Origin: Ciona intestinalis
Lineage: Eukaryota > Chordata > Ascidiacea > Phlebobranchia > Cionidae
Length of the DNA stretch: 64,000 nt
Reading direction: 5' to 3'
Assembly (NCBI RefSeq): GCF_000224145.3
Contig: NC_020168.2
Location: 1,019,534 to 1,083,533 of the forward strand
Positions within the stretch are counted from its first letter, which is position 1, and the number at the start of each line of letters is the position of its first letter. The notes below the pieces were generated by a model, which was not told the DNA's origin, searched no databases, and saw only the letters and a program-made list of their open reading frames with translations. Made by a program: the position numbers and the translations under genes. Shown here one piece after another: positions 15,401 through 27,000 of this stretch.

Positions 15401-16971
15401 TAATGTTGCCAGCAATTTTTGGCCAGTCACTACTATACTGCATTTTGCACGTCTATGAAATATATATATGTTAAATAACCTTTCAAAGTCACAAATGCCG
15501 TGAGGTGCATTGCAGTTGTTTGGACAGCCACGTTGGTTGCACGAAGTTCCAATCCAACCAGCATTGCAGCTACATCTATTTCATACAATATGGATATTTA
15601 AATTTAATGAAACCTAAATAAGATTTAGTATTAAAATACATTGTATATATCTGATTTTATTACTAATTTTTATAACCCTGTTGATGATGTCATCAATTTT
15701 ATGAGGACGTCATCAAATAAAAAAATATAAATTGGAAGATAATTTCTTGGTGCGCCAATTTTTTTGGATGGGCAATCTCTATATATTGTTATCAAGTTCA
15801 AGTTATAACGAAATGTATAAATTCCAATTTTAGGTGCATATAAAAAATCAGTTTTTGTTTTATTCATTGGCTTTCAAACTTTTTCTTTACAGCATATTTA
15901 AAACAAATTGCTGGACTTACAATGCACCAGCCACCAGAAGTATAGAAATTTATTATTGAAATAAATTTATTATAAAACTAATAATACAACAAAAAGGAAA
16001 CATTATGTAAAGTATAGGCTAGTATTTATTTCTTCTGCAATAGCCTATAGGAAAAGTTAGGAAAGTTTATAACATAGAACATTGATTACAATAGTAAGAC
16101 AACAGCTACCTCATTTGAATACAACGCCCATTGTTACTGCAATTATTTAAACATGAATAAATATTGAATTTGGCACGAAATCCATTCTTGACATAGTTGC
16201 TGTCACTGTTAAAACATTTATGAAATTGGTAGTTGAAAAATCAAATATATAATATATTAATATATATATATATTTAGGTATATATCGCATTTTGTAATAG
16301 ATAAACCATCTTTACCGATAAACAAACGGTTACCACTGTATAAAATAAAAACAGCGAACGCCACCTTCCACCAACGTTCATGCAATAGGGTCAACAAATC
16401 AAGCGGACGAAAAAATTATTAATTAGCCCACAACTTATGCATTATTCAGTCAATATTTTTCTGAGAAACATCACCTTTTCATCAGTTTTTCCAGAAAAGC
16501 AAAATAACTTAAACAAATTTTTACCGGCACTGTTCTTCTACCTTTTATTACTGCTATCAGTATTGTTGCTATGTGCAAGAAAATGGCTTTAAACTACATT
16601 TAATGTCATGGTATATGACACCTGTATTATAATACCTGTCTCAAGCAAAAAAATATATATATTTATATATATAACTACTTATTAGATATATTTATATATA
16701 AATACTTAGATTTATTAAAAGGCTATTAAAAATGTAACTAGAAATGGCTTACCTGAAAAAATACAACAACATACTACCAGAGTGTGCATGGAGAATATGT
16801 AAAGGGGCTCTAGTTGAATCCCCACTTATTTTTGCTATAACTTTCGAAGTATATGTGTTCCCGTCATGTACAGTTATAAAATCATAACTGCATTCAGTGT
16901 CTTGAGATAAGAATGTTAAAGCAATGTATGGGTAAAGCTGAACATCTGGACTCTCAATCAACCATTCACAC
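457..16971 (-). CDS. MEGF8: MEGF8-like multidomain CUB/EGF/kelch/PSI cell-surface protein (partial)
   Basis: Twenty-six minus-strand exons join in phase: 16753-16971, 16110-16205, 15480-15575, 14313-14607, 13254-14257, 12260-12351, 11678-11826, 11026-11179, 10820-10952, 10226-10309, 9801-9988, 9125-9265, 8040-8241, 7675-7756, 7382-7508, 6785-6923, 6227-6345, 5357-5588, 3537-3720, 3374-3479, 3162-3313, 2594-2739, 2350-2537, 1811-1935, 1209-1476, 457-573 (about 1,610 codons). Domain order is CUB (half, starting CEWLIESPD), EGFs (CNNCSNNGRC, CSCNAGWIG), a kelch propeller with repeated FGG motifs, PSI modules (CVWCEDG, CLWSNHG, CGWCSSQ), a calcium-binding EGF (DVDECEM), laminin-type EGFs (CDCNGHGD), a second CUB (KYCWFII, YIYDGIPS) and a second kelch propeller. 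This is the MEGF8 arrangement; attractin has only one CUB and one propeller. In vertebrates MEGF8 is a single-pass membrane protein acting in Hedgehog attenuation and left-right patterning. The signal peptide and first CUB half were not found upstream. The C-terminal third lies beyond base 1. The 3162-3313 exon is the least certain. Confidence 0.94.
3771..5105 (+). mobile_element. Long TIR element (family L) in a MEGF8 intron
   Basis: The element begins with tagtagggtgggggaagatg and ends with the inverted form (cttcccccattgtactata), next to TA-rich flanks. About 1.3 kb, no ORF of note, so non-autonomous. Interior segments recur at 18541-19460, 24608-25165, 35108-35640, 43800-44160 and 57205-57560. 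A further TIR-like stretch (tcccatcttcccccag) sits inside near 4362-4377. Confidence 0.75.
5825..5945 (-). mobile_element. Degraded tRNA-derived SINE fragment
   Basis: It shares the phrases gtgaccactggg and gcccaaggacacatatgcc with better copies at 34528-34826 and 36575-36800. The tRNA-like head (gctagcgctc on the minus strand) is recognisable but decayed. It lies in a MEGF8 intron. Confidence 0.5.
12407..12680 (+). mobile_element. Internally deleted family-L TIR element
   Basis: The left end tagtagggtgggggaaga joins directly to the right-hand part (gtgttttattatat, gtactaattcatgg) seen at 4960-5020 in the long copy, then ends in ccccaccctact. About 270 bp in a MEGF8 intron. This looks like a MITE derived by internal deletion. 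Confidence 0.7.
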
Positions 16972-17494
16972 CTGAAACAAGTAAAATAATGTGATGATTT
17001 ACTTTTGTATTATAACATATAGAGTACCAGAGGATAATTTGGTCATATGGAGAAATATGGGTATAGTTGCATAAAAGTTAAATTTTTAATGTTAAAAGCA
17101 ACAAAGTATTTTTTTACACATTTTTTAGGTTAATTTGCAATATGAATGTCAGTATTATGAATGTCAGCTTTACACAAAAACATTATACAGTAAAAGCGAG
17201 ACCTAAAAACATTTTGCAACAAATTTTTGTATTGGTTACCAGTCACAGCTAAAGTATTACCAATACAAAAAGCCTAATCAACATAGTTCTATTTTATCAG
17301 TTTAGTTTACCACACATTTGCCACAAGTTAAAATAATGTTTTATGTGCAGCAAAAGTTATAAAATGGTAAACTAAACTTTTCCATTTCAAAACATAAGCA
17401 GTGATTTTGAAGGATTTAGTTGCATAATGAAATCCAGCTAAACTGTTGTAATTAGAATTGATAATATATATATATGTATATATGAATGAATGAA

Positions 17495-17614
17495 TAAATG
17501 AATGTAACTTACTTTATCCTCGCGTGGCCGGAAAACGACAGTCGTTATCACACGGGTTTAACACCTCGTGCCAGCTTACGAGTTACCATGTATGTTACTT
17601 TGTAGGTGATTATT
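17495..17614 (-). mobile_element. tRNA-derived SINE, truncated by an assembly gap
   Basis: The plus strand shows an (atga)-type tail followed by tcgcgtggccggaaaacgac and cacctcgtgccagcttacga, the 3' half of the SINE shared with 18290-18543, 34528-34826, 36575-36800 and 44205-44400. The head is lost in the adjoining N run. Confidence 0.8.
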
Positions 17615-17664
17615 NNNNNNNNNNNNNNNNNNNNNNNNNNNNNNNNNNNNNNNNNNNNNNNNNN
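17615..17664. other. Assembly gap (50 N)
   Basis: Run of exactly 50 N, a placeholder of unknown true length. It interrupts a SINE copy. Confidence 0.99.
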
Positions 17665-18289
17665 GGTCTTAAAGAAGATTGATCCAAAGATTGGAGCATG
17701 ATGAAAAAACAAAACCCCCAAAAAGAAATTCCACCAAAGTTTACAATAAACAGTTTCGAGTGCACACTTATGTAGGATTTAGAATCAAGTGCATTACATT
17801 AATACACATCACAGTATAAATAAACATTGGAATAGAAAATAAAACAAAAAAACAATCATAATAACAAATAAATAAGAAACAAAATGGAAAGGGGCAGCAA
17901 GTATAATTTCGGATTTGTTGCGAATTGTTTGAATTTGTCCATTGTTGTTGTGGATCAATCCTTGTGATGCCTGGAGCTCGGGTTCATGAAGGGTTCCTTC
18001 GATTTTGGTTTACACCTGCAATTTAAAGTATTTGTGGGCAGTAAATCTGTTTAAGGTTTGCTTTGGAATTGAAAAGTTAGGAAGAATAAGATGAAAAAGT
18101 AAGGAAAAAATATATAAACAAATATTAAAAAGAAGAGACAATCAACAGAATTGAATAAATAAAAAAAATAAATAAATAAAAAAAAATAAAAAATAAAAAA
18201 AAATAAAAATAAAATGAGCAAGACTGAGTGACATGCATATGTGTGTTATATAACAATAATGATGTGAGCTACAAAAATAGTAGCTTGTT

Positions 18290-18543
18290 GCTACCATTGT
18301 GGGCGTATGTGTCATTTTAATTATTTTAATTGGGCAAGACACAATTGCTTCAACCCAGTGGCCACTAATGGGTTGCCTAAATTATCAGTCACACATAAAA
18401 AAATGAAAAAACTCACAAAAAAATGATCATCCCAACATATTTGGTAACTCGTATAAGCTGGCACGAGGTGTACGAACATCCATGTTGTAGACTGTCGTTT
18501 GTCGGTCACGCGAGGGTAAAGTAAGTTACATTTATTCATTCAT
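18290..18543 (+). mobile_element. tRNA-derived SINE copy
   Basis: It reads as the reverse complement of the 34528-34826 copy: ttgggcaagacac, cccagtggccactaatgggt, agctggcacgaggtg, then tcgtttgtcggtcacgcga, ending in aagttacatttattcattca. Immediately after the tail the sequence continues as interior family-L element, so the SINE abuts or was inserted into that element. Confidence 0.8.
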
Positions 18544-19460
18544 AGTAAAGCCAATGAAAATTTTAGTTTGCGGGTATGAACGGTTAGTTTCATAAATTCA
18601 TAACGAAATTTTGAATATTTTGTACAGTTTAGTTTTGTTTCACAAAAATAGTTTTAATTTTGTAAAAAAACTAAGATAAAGTGGGGTGGGGGAAGATGGG
18701 ACACATTTAGCACATAATATCCATATATCCTGATCGTGTTTTAAACAGTTAACAATGGTCTAAGGGAGTCGTGAGGATATAGTTTTATCAATGTTAAAAT
18801 TTTCTTTGTTTACTGCTAAAAGGGACGAGAAAATAGAGTTAAAAGGTGTCCCGTCTTCCCCCACTATGCTGCAGAAACATGAAGAAAATAGGCAGGGGTC
18901 AATATGACTATAATTTGGAAAAAAAATAAACAAAATATGATTTTTAAGATGTACATATAAAGTTTACATGGCAAAGAAACTAGCACGGCCGGTTAGTTTT
19001 GGTGGGTTAACTACAAGTTGCAGACGAATACTGTTAATGTTACTATATTTCAATTTAAAGTCCAATCTTACCCCAAATTATAGTTTTGTAGGTTTTTATT
19101 GCTAAACTTTGAAAGGTTTATTACTTTTAATTTAACAATTTATACCTCAGGAGTTGTTCAAATATGATATACTTATATAATAACAACTTAACAAGATAAT
19201 ATATTCGAAATTCAGTCATTTGCACTTAATGTTTTTAACTTATGAGAAGCGGCTTTTGTACGAAAAACACAGTGTAGCAATACCCAGTTTGTAGCAAAAA
19301 TGTGAACTTTATTAATAGTTATTCTCAATTTTCTGTTAATATTAATTCATAGACATTTGTAGGATATATATTTATCAGTTGATGCTGGAACATTACCCAT
19401 TGTCGTTCAAAAAGTATTAATTTCCATACAATATTATAATATAGGTAACTTATGTACTGT
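18541..19460 (+). mobile_element. Family-L TIR element interior, split by a nested MITE
   Basis: Phrases from 4030-4760 recur in order: atagtaaagccaatga, tttgtacagtttagt, gaaaataggcaggggtcaat, gtttacatggcaaagaa and tttgtaggatatata. Between tgtaaaaaaactaagat and catgaagaaaataggc a short family-S MITE (18681-18868) has been inserted, so the long element is older than that MITE. Confidence 0.75.
18681..18868 (-). mobile_element. Short TIR MITE (family S), nested in family L
   Basis: About 190 bp bounded by gtgggggaagatgggacac and gtgtcccgtcttcccccac. The interior has the family phrases cctgatcgtgttttaaacag and gagtcgtgaggata, reverse to the 34034 copy. No coding capacity. Confidence 0.85.
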
Positions 19461-19500
19461 TCTTCGCTATTGAGTGTGAGAAAAAGTAACAATAATTGAC

Positions 19501-20260
19501 CCCTTTATCAAACTGTTACGATTTAATCGGGGACGCATTAAAAACACTTATCTCATACCTTATTATCAAAGTCCATATATATATATATGTTTATATACGA
19601 ACTCTGCTTATTATCGCTAATCGTAATTGAATCTATAGCCCCACTGAATATACAGGATTGCTGGTTGGGTTAAGGCTCCGTAGGAGCCTTCTGAAAATAG
19701 TCTCCCATGAGATGAGCCGTATCCGCACTGTTGACATGATTAACGGAGTATTGTGGTTGGGTAATGTGACGTCACTTTTATTGTCGAGTTGCACAATGCA
19801 ACAAATCATTATTTTAAGGTAATTTATAAACATCTTATAAATAATATTAACTTTTAAAATGACCTAATTACTACGCGATTAAAGTTTGTCAAATTCACGA
19901 AAACAAACGTTTTTCAGTGACAGGAACGTTAACTAGTGTAAGCTTACAGGTCAACACATGCTGGAGTTGTACAAAGCGTATTTAAACATGTTTTCGTTAC
20001 CAATCATTCAATCCTCACATACCATAAGTCCTCATTAGTTATAATGCATGTATAAATACATTCTACCTACCGCTCCACAGTCACCAATGGCGATTGAAAA
20101 CCGCTTTGTTGGTTACTTCAAGTTTGTTTTTGATCGAGCTAAGTCAACCGTAATAGTAAAAGGATTAATTAATGTTATATTAATAAATCGAATATGTGCT
20201 CACTCATTAAAGCTTTACTGTCTTGTAAACTAAATGCTGCTGTGCTGTCTCTATAAAACA
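19501..20260 (+). repeat. Family-B interspersed repeat, fullest copy
   Basis: It carries ggggacgcattaaa, a middle with cacgaaaacaaacgttttt, then a TATA-like gtataaatacattc, ctccacagtcaccaatggcg and an ORF opening MAIENRFVGYFKFVFDRA. The same block recurs at 20462-20590 (tail only), 23735-24175, 42880-43190, 43545-43748 and, weakly, 56600-56770. Class undetermined. The TATA, start codon and later attaaa could mean a promoter-bearing repeat. Confidence 0.65.
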
Positions 20261-20411
20261 CATGGAGCTATACAGAGAAGACGGAAAAAATTTTCCGCTA
20301 GGAAGCGATGACAAATTCGTTTCTCTATTTTATGGGGAGCAGTTAGTTTCACGGTTTATACACATAAGATATAAACCGCTAACCCTAAGCCCCTAACTCC
20401 TAACCCCTAAC

Positions 20412-20461
20412 NNNNNNNNNNNNNNNNNNNNNNNNNNNNNNNNNNNNNNNNNNNNNNNNNN
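20412..20461. other. Assembly gap (50 N)
   Basis: Run of exactly 50 N. The 129 bases after it (20462-20590) repeat 20132-20260 almost exactly, so the join may be a haplotype artefact. Confidence 0.99.
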
Positions 20462-20590
20462 GATCGAGCTAAGTCAACCGTAATAGTAAAAGGATTAATT
20501 AATGTTATATTAATAAATCGAATATGTGCTCACTCATTAAAGCTTTACTGTTTTGTAAACTAAATGCTGCTGTGCTGTCTCTATAAAACA
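20462..20590 (+). repeat. Near-identical direct copy of 20132-20260
   Basis: Begins gatcgagctaagtcaaccg and ends ctctataaaaca, with one visible substitution (tactgttttg against tactgtcttg). Either a recent duplication of the family-B tail or the second haplotype placed in tandem across the gap. Confidence 0.85.
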
Positions 20591-21095
20591 GCGTTTGTAG
20601 CTCGCTCCTATAATACAAAAAGACCGTTAAATAGAGAAAATTAAAATTTTAACCAGCCTGGCCTGCCTGTTGCCAACCCAAAATCTCAAAAAGGAAGCTG
20701 AAAACATTTTATCAGCTATTTATGTAAAATATTCCACGTTCGGTAGGGAGGGTTTTAAATTAACGAATATTTAACGGGAGTTTACAGTAGCCACTAGCCA
20801 GTAGGCTCAAAAGATAAAGTTGAGGGTTCGGTGTTTTTTTGCAGAAGCAGCAGGATGTATATATATATAAATAAGGTGCTAGTGAAGAATCTTCCCCGCC
20901 CCCCACCTTATTTGCTAACCACTAACCCCCCTAGGTTAGGACTCTTAGGAGGTTAGGTGTTGATGGTTAGGGTTAGTGTTAGTGGTTATAGGGGTTAATA
21001 TATTGTACTAGTCTAGATATTTAATAAAAATTCTTAGGTTTTAAAAAAAAAAAATTATTAGTGCTTAAATCTGTAAGTTCAAGTTCCTAATTACA

Positions 21096-24000
21096 ATGTC
21101 TGAAAATCAATTTGGAGACAAAATAAAGGAATTGGACTTAAGTCATGACGAAATTGATAGACTAACAAAATGCATGAAGGTAAAGTAGTCTATTCATTAA
21201 GCTTTATTGTATTTGTTGCATCTTTATCTTACTATTATTAAGCACATGCCAAAACTATTATTTGCGTAGCCACAACAGTCAGTAAATTTTAAAGCATTTT
21301 TAAGTGTTTTATTAAATTACCGTACATTTTACTCGTTTTTACTGAAAGTATTTCTGTTATGTTACATTGGTTTTCCCTTTAACTGTAAAATTTAAGGTAG
21401 GCTATTAATAGAATAGGTTATTTCACGGGATAGTTTTGTGGAGATCAGCCTCAAATTCTACCCAAATGGTTGCAAATAATCTTTAGTATATTCAATATTC
21501 AGTATGTCCACTATGTAGTGAGTATTGGACATAGCGGACATAGCAAACGCTGTGGACATAGTGAATATTGTGGACATCACGGACATAGTAAATGCTGTGG
21601 ACATAGCACACATATACCCTTTTTGCATGGTAAACGAATAACGATCCGCATTAACTCGTCATATGATAACCAGCTAACCGCGTTATTTTTTTGCATGGTC
21701 ATTTGTTTATGCGCGTATCAACATTGAGTTAGCTTCCTTAAGCGCAATATTGTTAAACCTAGTTTATAAATTAAGTTTTTATACTTTATGGTGCTATTAC
21801 CAACTTAAAACTGTAAAAATAATACCCGAAAAAGATTAAGCTCTTAAACTTTTCATTACTCGCATAATGCGAGTAACAACCAACCTTCTACAGCAGATAA
21901 GTAGACGTTATGCGTGTTAACTTTGTTTTTGCGAGTAAATATGCGAGTACTTACGCGCATAAAAGTGACCATGCAAAAAGGGTAATAGTGAATATTGTGG
22001 ACATAGCTGACATAGTGAACATATTGGACATGCACTAATTAAAGGAACCCCTCAACAAGCTTAATTTATCATGTTCTGAGTTGGGCAAAATAATAATTAT
22101 TATATATATATATATTTGTTACAAAAGTTCATTTTTTAAAAACATACCAGTTTGCATACATACCAGCAAGTATCAAAACTAAACCTACACAAACTGTAAA
22201 GATAAATCCAAGGGTGCCTTTTTATAAATTTTGTTCAATATACTTGTCCAGCTTTCCTAATATAATTTTAAAGACCTAAACAGCTTTGTAAAGACACAAC
22301 ACACTCTTGTACACTGGCATTTATACCTTGAAAAGTCAAAAATGGCCAAAAACTGGAAACAAAACTCTGATTACCACTTAAATATGCCGAAATATTTTTC
22401 ACAAATTTACCTACAATTATGTAACTCATGGTAGGATCACAGCATCTGGCAAAGAGTGCAATCAAAGAGTTAAAGAAACTTTCTAACGTATCACTGGTTT
22501 ATGACTACAGACACACTATTACATTTTAAAACTTCACTCACAACTTACTTAATAACCATGTCTGCATTTAACAACAAATATTAAAATTCCCAACATGTTT
22601 TTTGTTTAATTAATAGGATGAAAAGTTCCGAGATTTGTTACGAGAATATGCAGAAGAAATATCAGATCCTGAGAATCGGAAACGGTATGAAGAAGAAATT
22701 GCGATGTTAGAAAAAGACAGAGGAATGGATGTGAAGTTTATTAACCCCAATCCTGGGCATGTTTTGAAAACAAGTGTAAATGGCAAGTGTTGTCTGGGCC
22801 ATAAACCAACATTACAAAAATGTTGTTTATATATTAATATATACTCGGTTTTTGTATTAAAAGTGTTAAAAAGTACATATATAACATACATCATAACTTA
22901 CAAGCATAGGCGGATCTAGGATTATTCTGACGGGGGTGTTCGCAAGAAAATGTTTAACTAATAGTTCCAAAGCGCCGTATTAATATGTGCGTAAATCAAT
23001 CCGTAAATTTTAATTCACCACTTGCATTTGCCCGCGGTAGCAACATTAATCTATGCTACGCGTAATAAAGTCATTATTTACGCAGGATTTACTCAGACAA
23101 GCAGAATGTTTGTTACGTCATAGTAGGGATTCACACGTTGATTATTTACGTCATAATACCGACTTTCGTATTCAAATTTTGCCGCACAGGAACTTTTAAC
23201 TAACTATAACCAAACGTTCNNNNNNNNNNNNNNNNNNNNNNNNNNNNNNNNNNNNNNNNNNNNNNNNNNTATTATTAATTAGTTATTAGTGAACTTGTAA
23301 TTACTTAATTGGTTAATTTGTATTTTTTTCAAATAAATTTTACCTCCCTTCCATTAAACAAACATTATATTTATCAGCTAATGCAGTTTATTTGTGTATC
23401 ACGTTGACACGTAAAGACGCGTAAGTGACCTAAAGTAACCTCGACGTTACACGCGCCTGATAAACATGACATGCGGTGGGTGCGTGATCAGACGCTTTGA
23501 CCTAATTTAATACGTTAGATTTTTACGAACGAGTTGAATTAGGTATACGAATGAGTTTACGTTTATGAACAAGGTATCGCTCTGCATTAATTCTTACGTA
23601 CGCACGTTGCTGGCCGTCTGGTTACTTAGCGCCGATAATATCGGCCGTTTTTTGCCCTTGCCGATAATCGGTAAATCACCAAAAATGCAGCCGATATATC
23701 GGCTAACCGATAATCGGTCGTGCTCTATTCACGACTGAATCAAACTATTAGCATTTAAGTGGGGACGCATTAAATGCACTACTCTTATACCGTATTATCA
23801 TTAATCGTAATTGAAACATTATTTTTAATTCAACATCATATGAATAATATTAACTTCTAACATTACCTAATTACTGCGTGATTACGGTTTGTCAAAATTC
23901 ATGAAAACAAACGTTTTTAAGCGACGACAACGTTAACTAGTGTAAGTTTACAATAAACACATGGTACAGGAGTTGTACAAAGCGTATTTACACATATTCT

Positions 24001-27000
24001 TTACCAATCACTCAATCCTCATACGTCATAAGTTTCATTAGTTAATACATGTATAAATACATTCTGCATACTGCTCCACAGTCACCAATGGCGAATAGAA
24101 CCCGTGTAGTTGGTTACTTCAAATTTGTTTTTGATCGAGCCCAGTCAACCGTTGTAGTAAAAGGATTAACTAATATAGCAGGGTGGGGGTAGATGGGACA
24201 CCTTTACATTTGTTTTCTCTTTTCATTTGGTAGTAAACAAAAAACATTTAATGAATTATAAAACCTTATCTTCACGACTTCTACAGACCGTTGTTAATTG
24301 TTTAAAACACGATCAGGCTATTTGGATAATATGTGTTACAGGTAATATGTGTTACAGGTATCTTCCCCAACTCTACTATCTTATGCTAATTAGTTTAAAA
24401 CGTGTTCATTCATTAGATCTGTGATCTCTTGTTGTATTAAAAGTGTTAAAAAGTATATATATAATATACATCAGAACTTACAAGCAAGTATGTGGTGCGA
24501 AAAGTGAAATCCAATATTGCTTGTATAAAAGATTAAAACAATTTAATATTGGAAAGTGGGAATGGTATGGTTCGAATCATATAAATGATAATCATATTAA
24601 AAATGTAAAAAAAGGTGGGAAAGATGTGGCAAAAACAAGTCTTTTTTCAATTTTATTTATACGGGTATAATTATATTCGTTTGATGATAGACAAAAACAA
24701 GTGTTGCAGACTGCAGTATTATTTGCCAGTATTCTCACAGTCCAACACAGTATGCAGCAAAGCCGGTTACTGTTGTTTTAAAAAAAGTATTAAAATTCTG
24801 TGTTGAAGCGATACAACATTTATTAAATGGATGAAAAAAGAATAATTATAATAAGCTTTTTTAAATGCTTGCTGAATATATTAAAACCACCGATATTGGG
24901 TAGTTTGAGAGTTTGAATCATCAATTCAGTGTCGTAGTTAAATAAAATAGGATTATATATATATATTTCGCACAGTTTGATCTTGTTGAATAAAATTAGG
25001 TAACTGGTAAAAACTATAGCAGTGGCCAGTGGGGCAATACAAAGATTGTTTAAGCTTGATTTTCAAAATGTACAATATATATTGTTTTGTGTTATTTGTG
25101 TGTATTTCTATTAATGAATTCACTTGAGTAAATAATCTAAAACATAACAGACAAGTCAACATAGCTGTCTTTTTAATTATTTTTTTTGTGTTGTAAACTT
25201 GCTCTCTGCAATAACCAATTGCATTGTTTGCGAATTACAGGCGACCAGTGTAGGGATGCACATTACACAATTTTAAATCTATGAGATTTGGATCCTTTTG
25301 TATTTGAATCTAATTACGGGATTCAGTATTCTGTTTAATGTTGTCATCACACGTCATCGCAAGAAATATAGTAACAATTTTAAAACCTAATAATTTTGAA
25401 AAAAAATTTTTGTTTGTGTGGGACTTTCGAGAGTAAACGTTTCGCAACGTCTTTTCAAAGCCTGCTATACGTTTCGTGACACTACCCAATAAAACTACCC
25501 AATGAATTTTTTGATCATTTTACAGCTTATGATCCAACAAGGCTGCTATTAAAGAGTCAATAAACTGACTTATGCGGGTAAAATTATTTTTTCCTATAAA
25601 TATAAAAAGATTCGAAATTCTAGTCGAAATAAAGTATTCTAGGATATCCTAGAATACCTAATTATTCTGTAATGTGCATCCCTAAACCTGTGTTTCTCAT
25701 CCAATTTTTTAATAAAAAAAAATAAATCTAAAACTTTTAAAATAGTAAAAACTGGTGTAACATTTCTGTTTTAAAAATATATATTTTTTTTTATTTAAAC
25801 TCTGCATTTTGCAACAGTGGAATGAAACGCCCCGTATTGAATTACACGTCTACACGGGTGAATATTGTTTCCCTATCTGACCAGACAAACAAGAAATTCC
25901 ACTGTCTCATTATTTAAAAAACAAAACACATTTGTGACAGACTGACAGCTGTTTTTACCAATTTTAGGGAAACAAAAATGTTTCATCAACATATGTACCA
26001 ATGAAAACCTAGGTCACCCTAGAAGTCGGCCATCGATGCAAGGCAAGACACGAGGAATGCAGTGGTCAATCCCACACAGTGTGTCGCAAGCTAGAGAGGA
26101 TGTTGATAAAGTACAACTTGTTAATAAAAGATTATTTAATCAGATGGTCTAATATTTTTAAAATTTTCCCTGTTCTGTGATGTTACAAAAGTGAGTCCAA
26201 CAAAAAAATGTCTGTTTGTACCAGTTAAGAATTTTGGGTAACGTCAAATGTTTATAATTTGAGTCGAAATGATTTATTAGGTTGTATAGTCTAGTGCTAC
26301 AGGTTATAAGGAATGTGGTTGTAATTGTTGGCAATCTTCTTTCTAAAAAAAGCAGGATTTTTGTGCAAGTTTGTGCTCTGGTTACTGGTTTACTTAAAAA
26401 AATCTAAAACAAACAATTTGATCTTTAGTCTGGAACAAAGTGCATGGTGTATGACGTCGTTTTTCACCCGGATACTTATTACCTGTTGAAGAAAAATGAT
26501 CGTTTTAGAAAAATGATCCACGACACCGCACTTGATGCCGTTGAACGACAATTTGATGTTGAATTAGATAAAGTAAACATACGTATGCCAAAAATGACGT
26601 TTAAAGGTATGGACTTTAAATGGAATTTATTAGACAATATGAACTAATTATTAAATATATTAAATTGTGTTAATATTTATATTGTTTATATATATCTGCC
26701 TTAACTAAAGGTTTGCCAATGTCATCTGTTATAAGAACACCACATTCTAATGAAACTGTAAAAGATTCCTCGTCATTAGAAGATGTTGATGTTCGACTTC
26801 GTCCACCATTTGCTGATGGTAACACTTTATTATGTATGGCTGGTCCTTTCGTCCTTATATAGTTTTAAAAATACAACAGAATTGGCAATTTTTGATTTGT
26901 TTTTATCCAAGTGCCTTAAGTGCAATATACAAAATAAATTTGCCAGAAATCATAGGTAATGGGGCTTAGGCCAACTGTGACCTAAATCCTTCGCCTACGC

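Larger units (their letters stand above)
16972..21095. other. Repeat-rich spacer between MEGF8 and DNAAF2
   Basis: No supported protein-coding exon was found here on either strand, although the missing 5' exons of MEGF8 should lie in or beyond it, possibly in the gaps. It holds two SINE copies, a family-L element with a nested MITE, the family-B repeat, an A-rich tract at 18155-18215 and two N gaps. The last 500 bases before the DNAAF2 start hold a TA microsatellite near 20857-20869 and degenerate ggttag/taaccc runs. Confidence 0.7.

Noticed and set aside
18142-18342. 66-codon minus-strand frame rich in Phe/Leu
   Set aside because: It is the translation of the aaataaat-type A-rich tract at 18155-18215.
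20048-20233. 61-codon frame opening MYKYILPTAPQSPMAIEN
   Set aside because: It lies within the family-B repeat and similar frames appear in other copies; kept only as a repeat property, not a gene.
20378-20411. Telomere-like taaccc run beside a gap
   Set aside because: Only a handful of irregular cctaac units; similar ggttag runs near 20930-20995 show that it is local low-complexity sequence, not a chromosome end.
21502-22032. CRISPR-like spaced repeat
   Set aside because: The unit is a degenerate short tandem repeat without unique spacers, in a eukaryotic intron.
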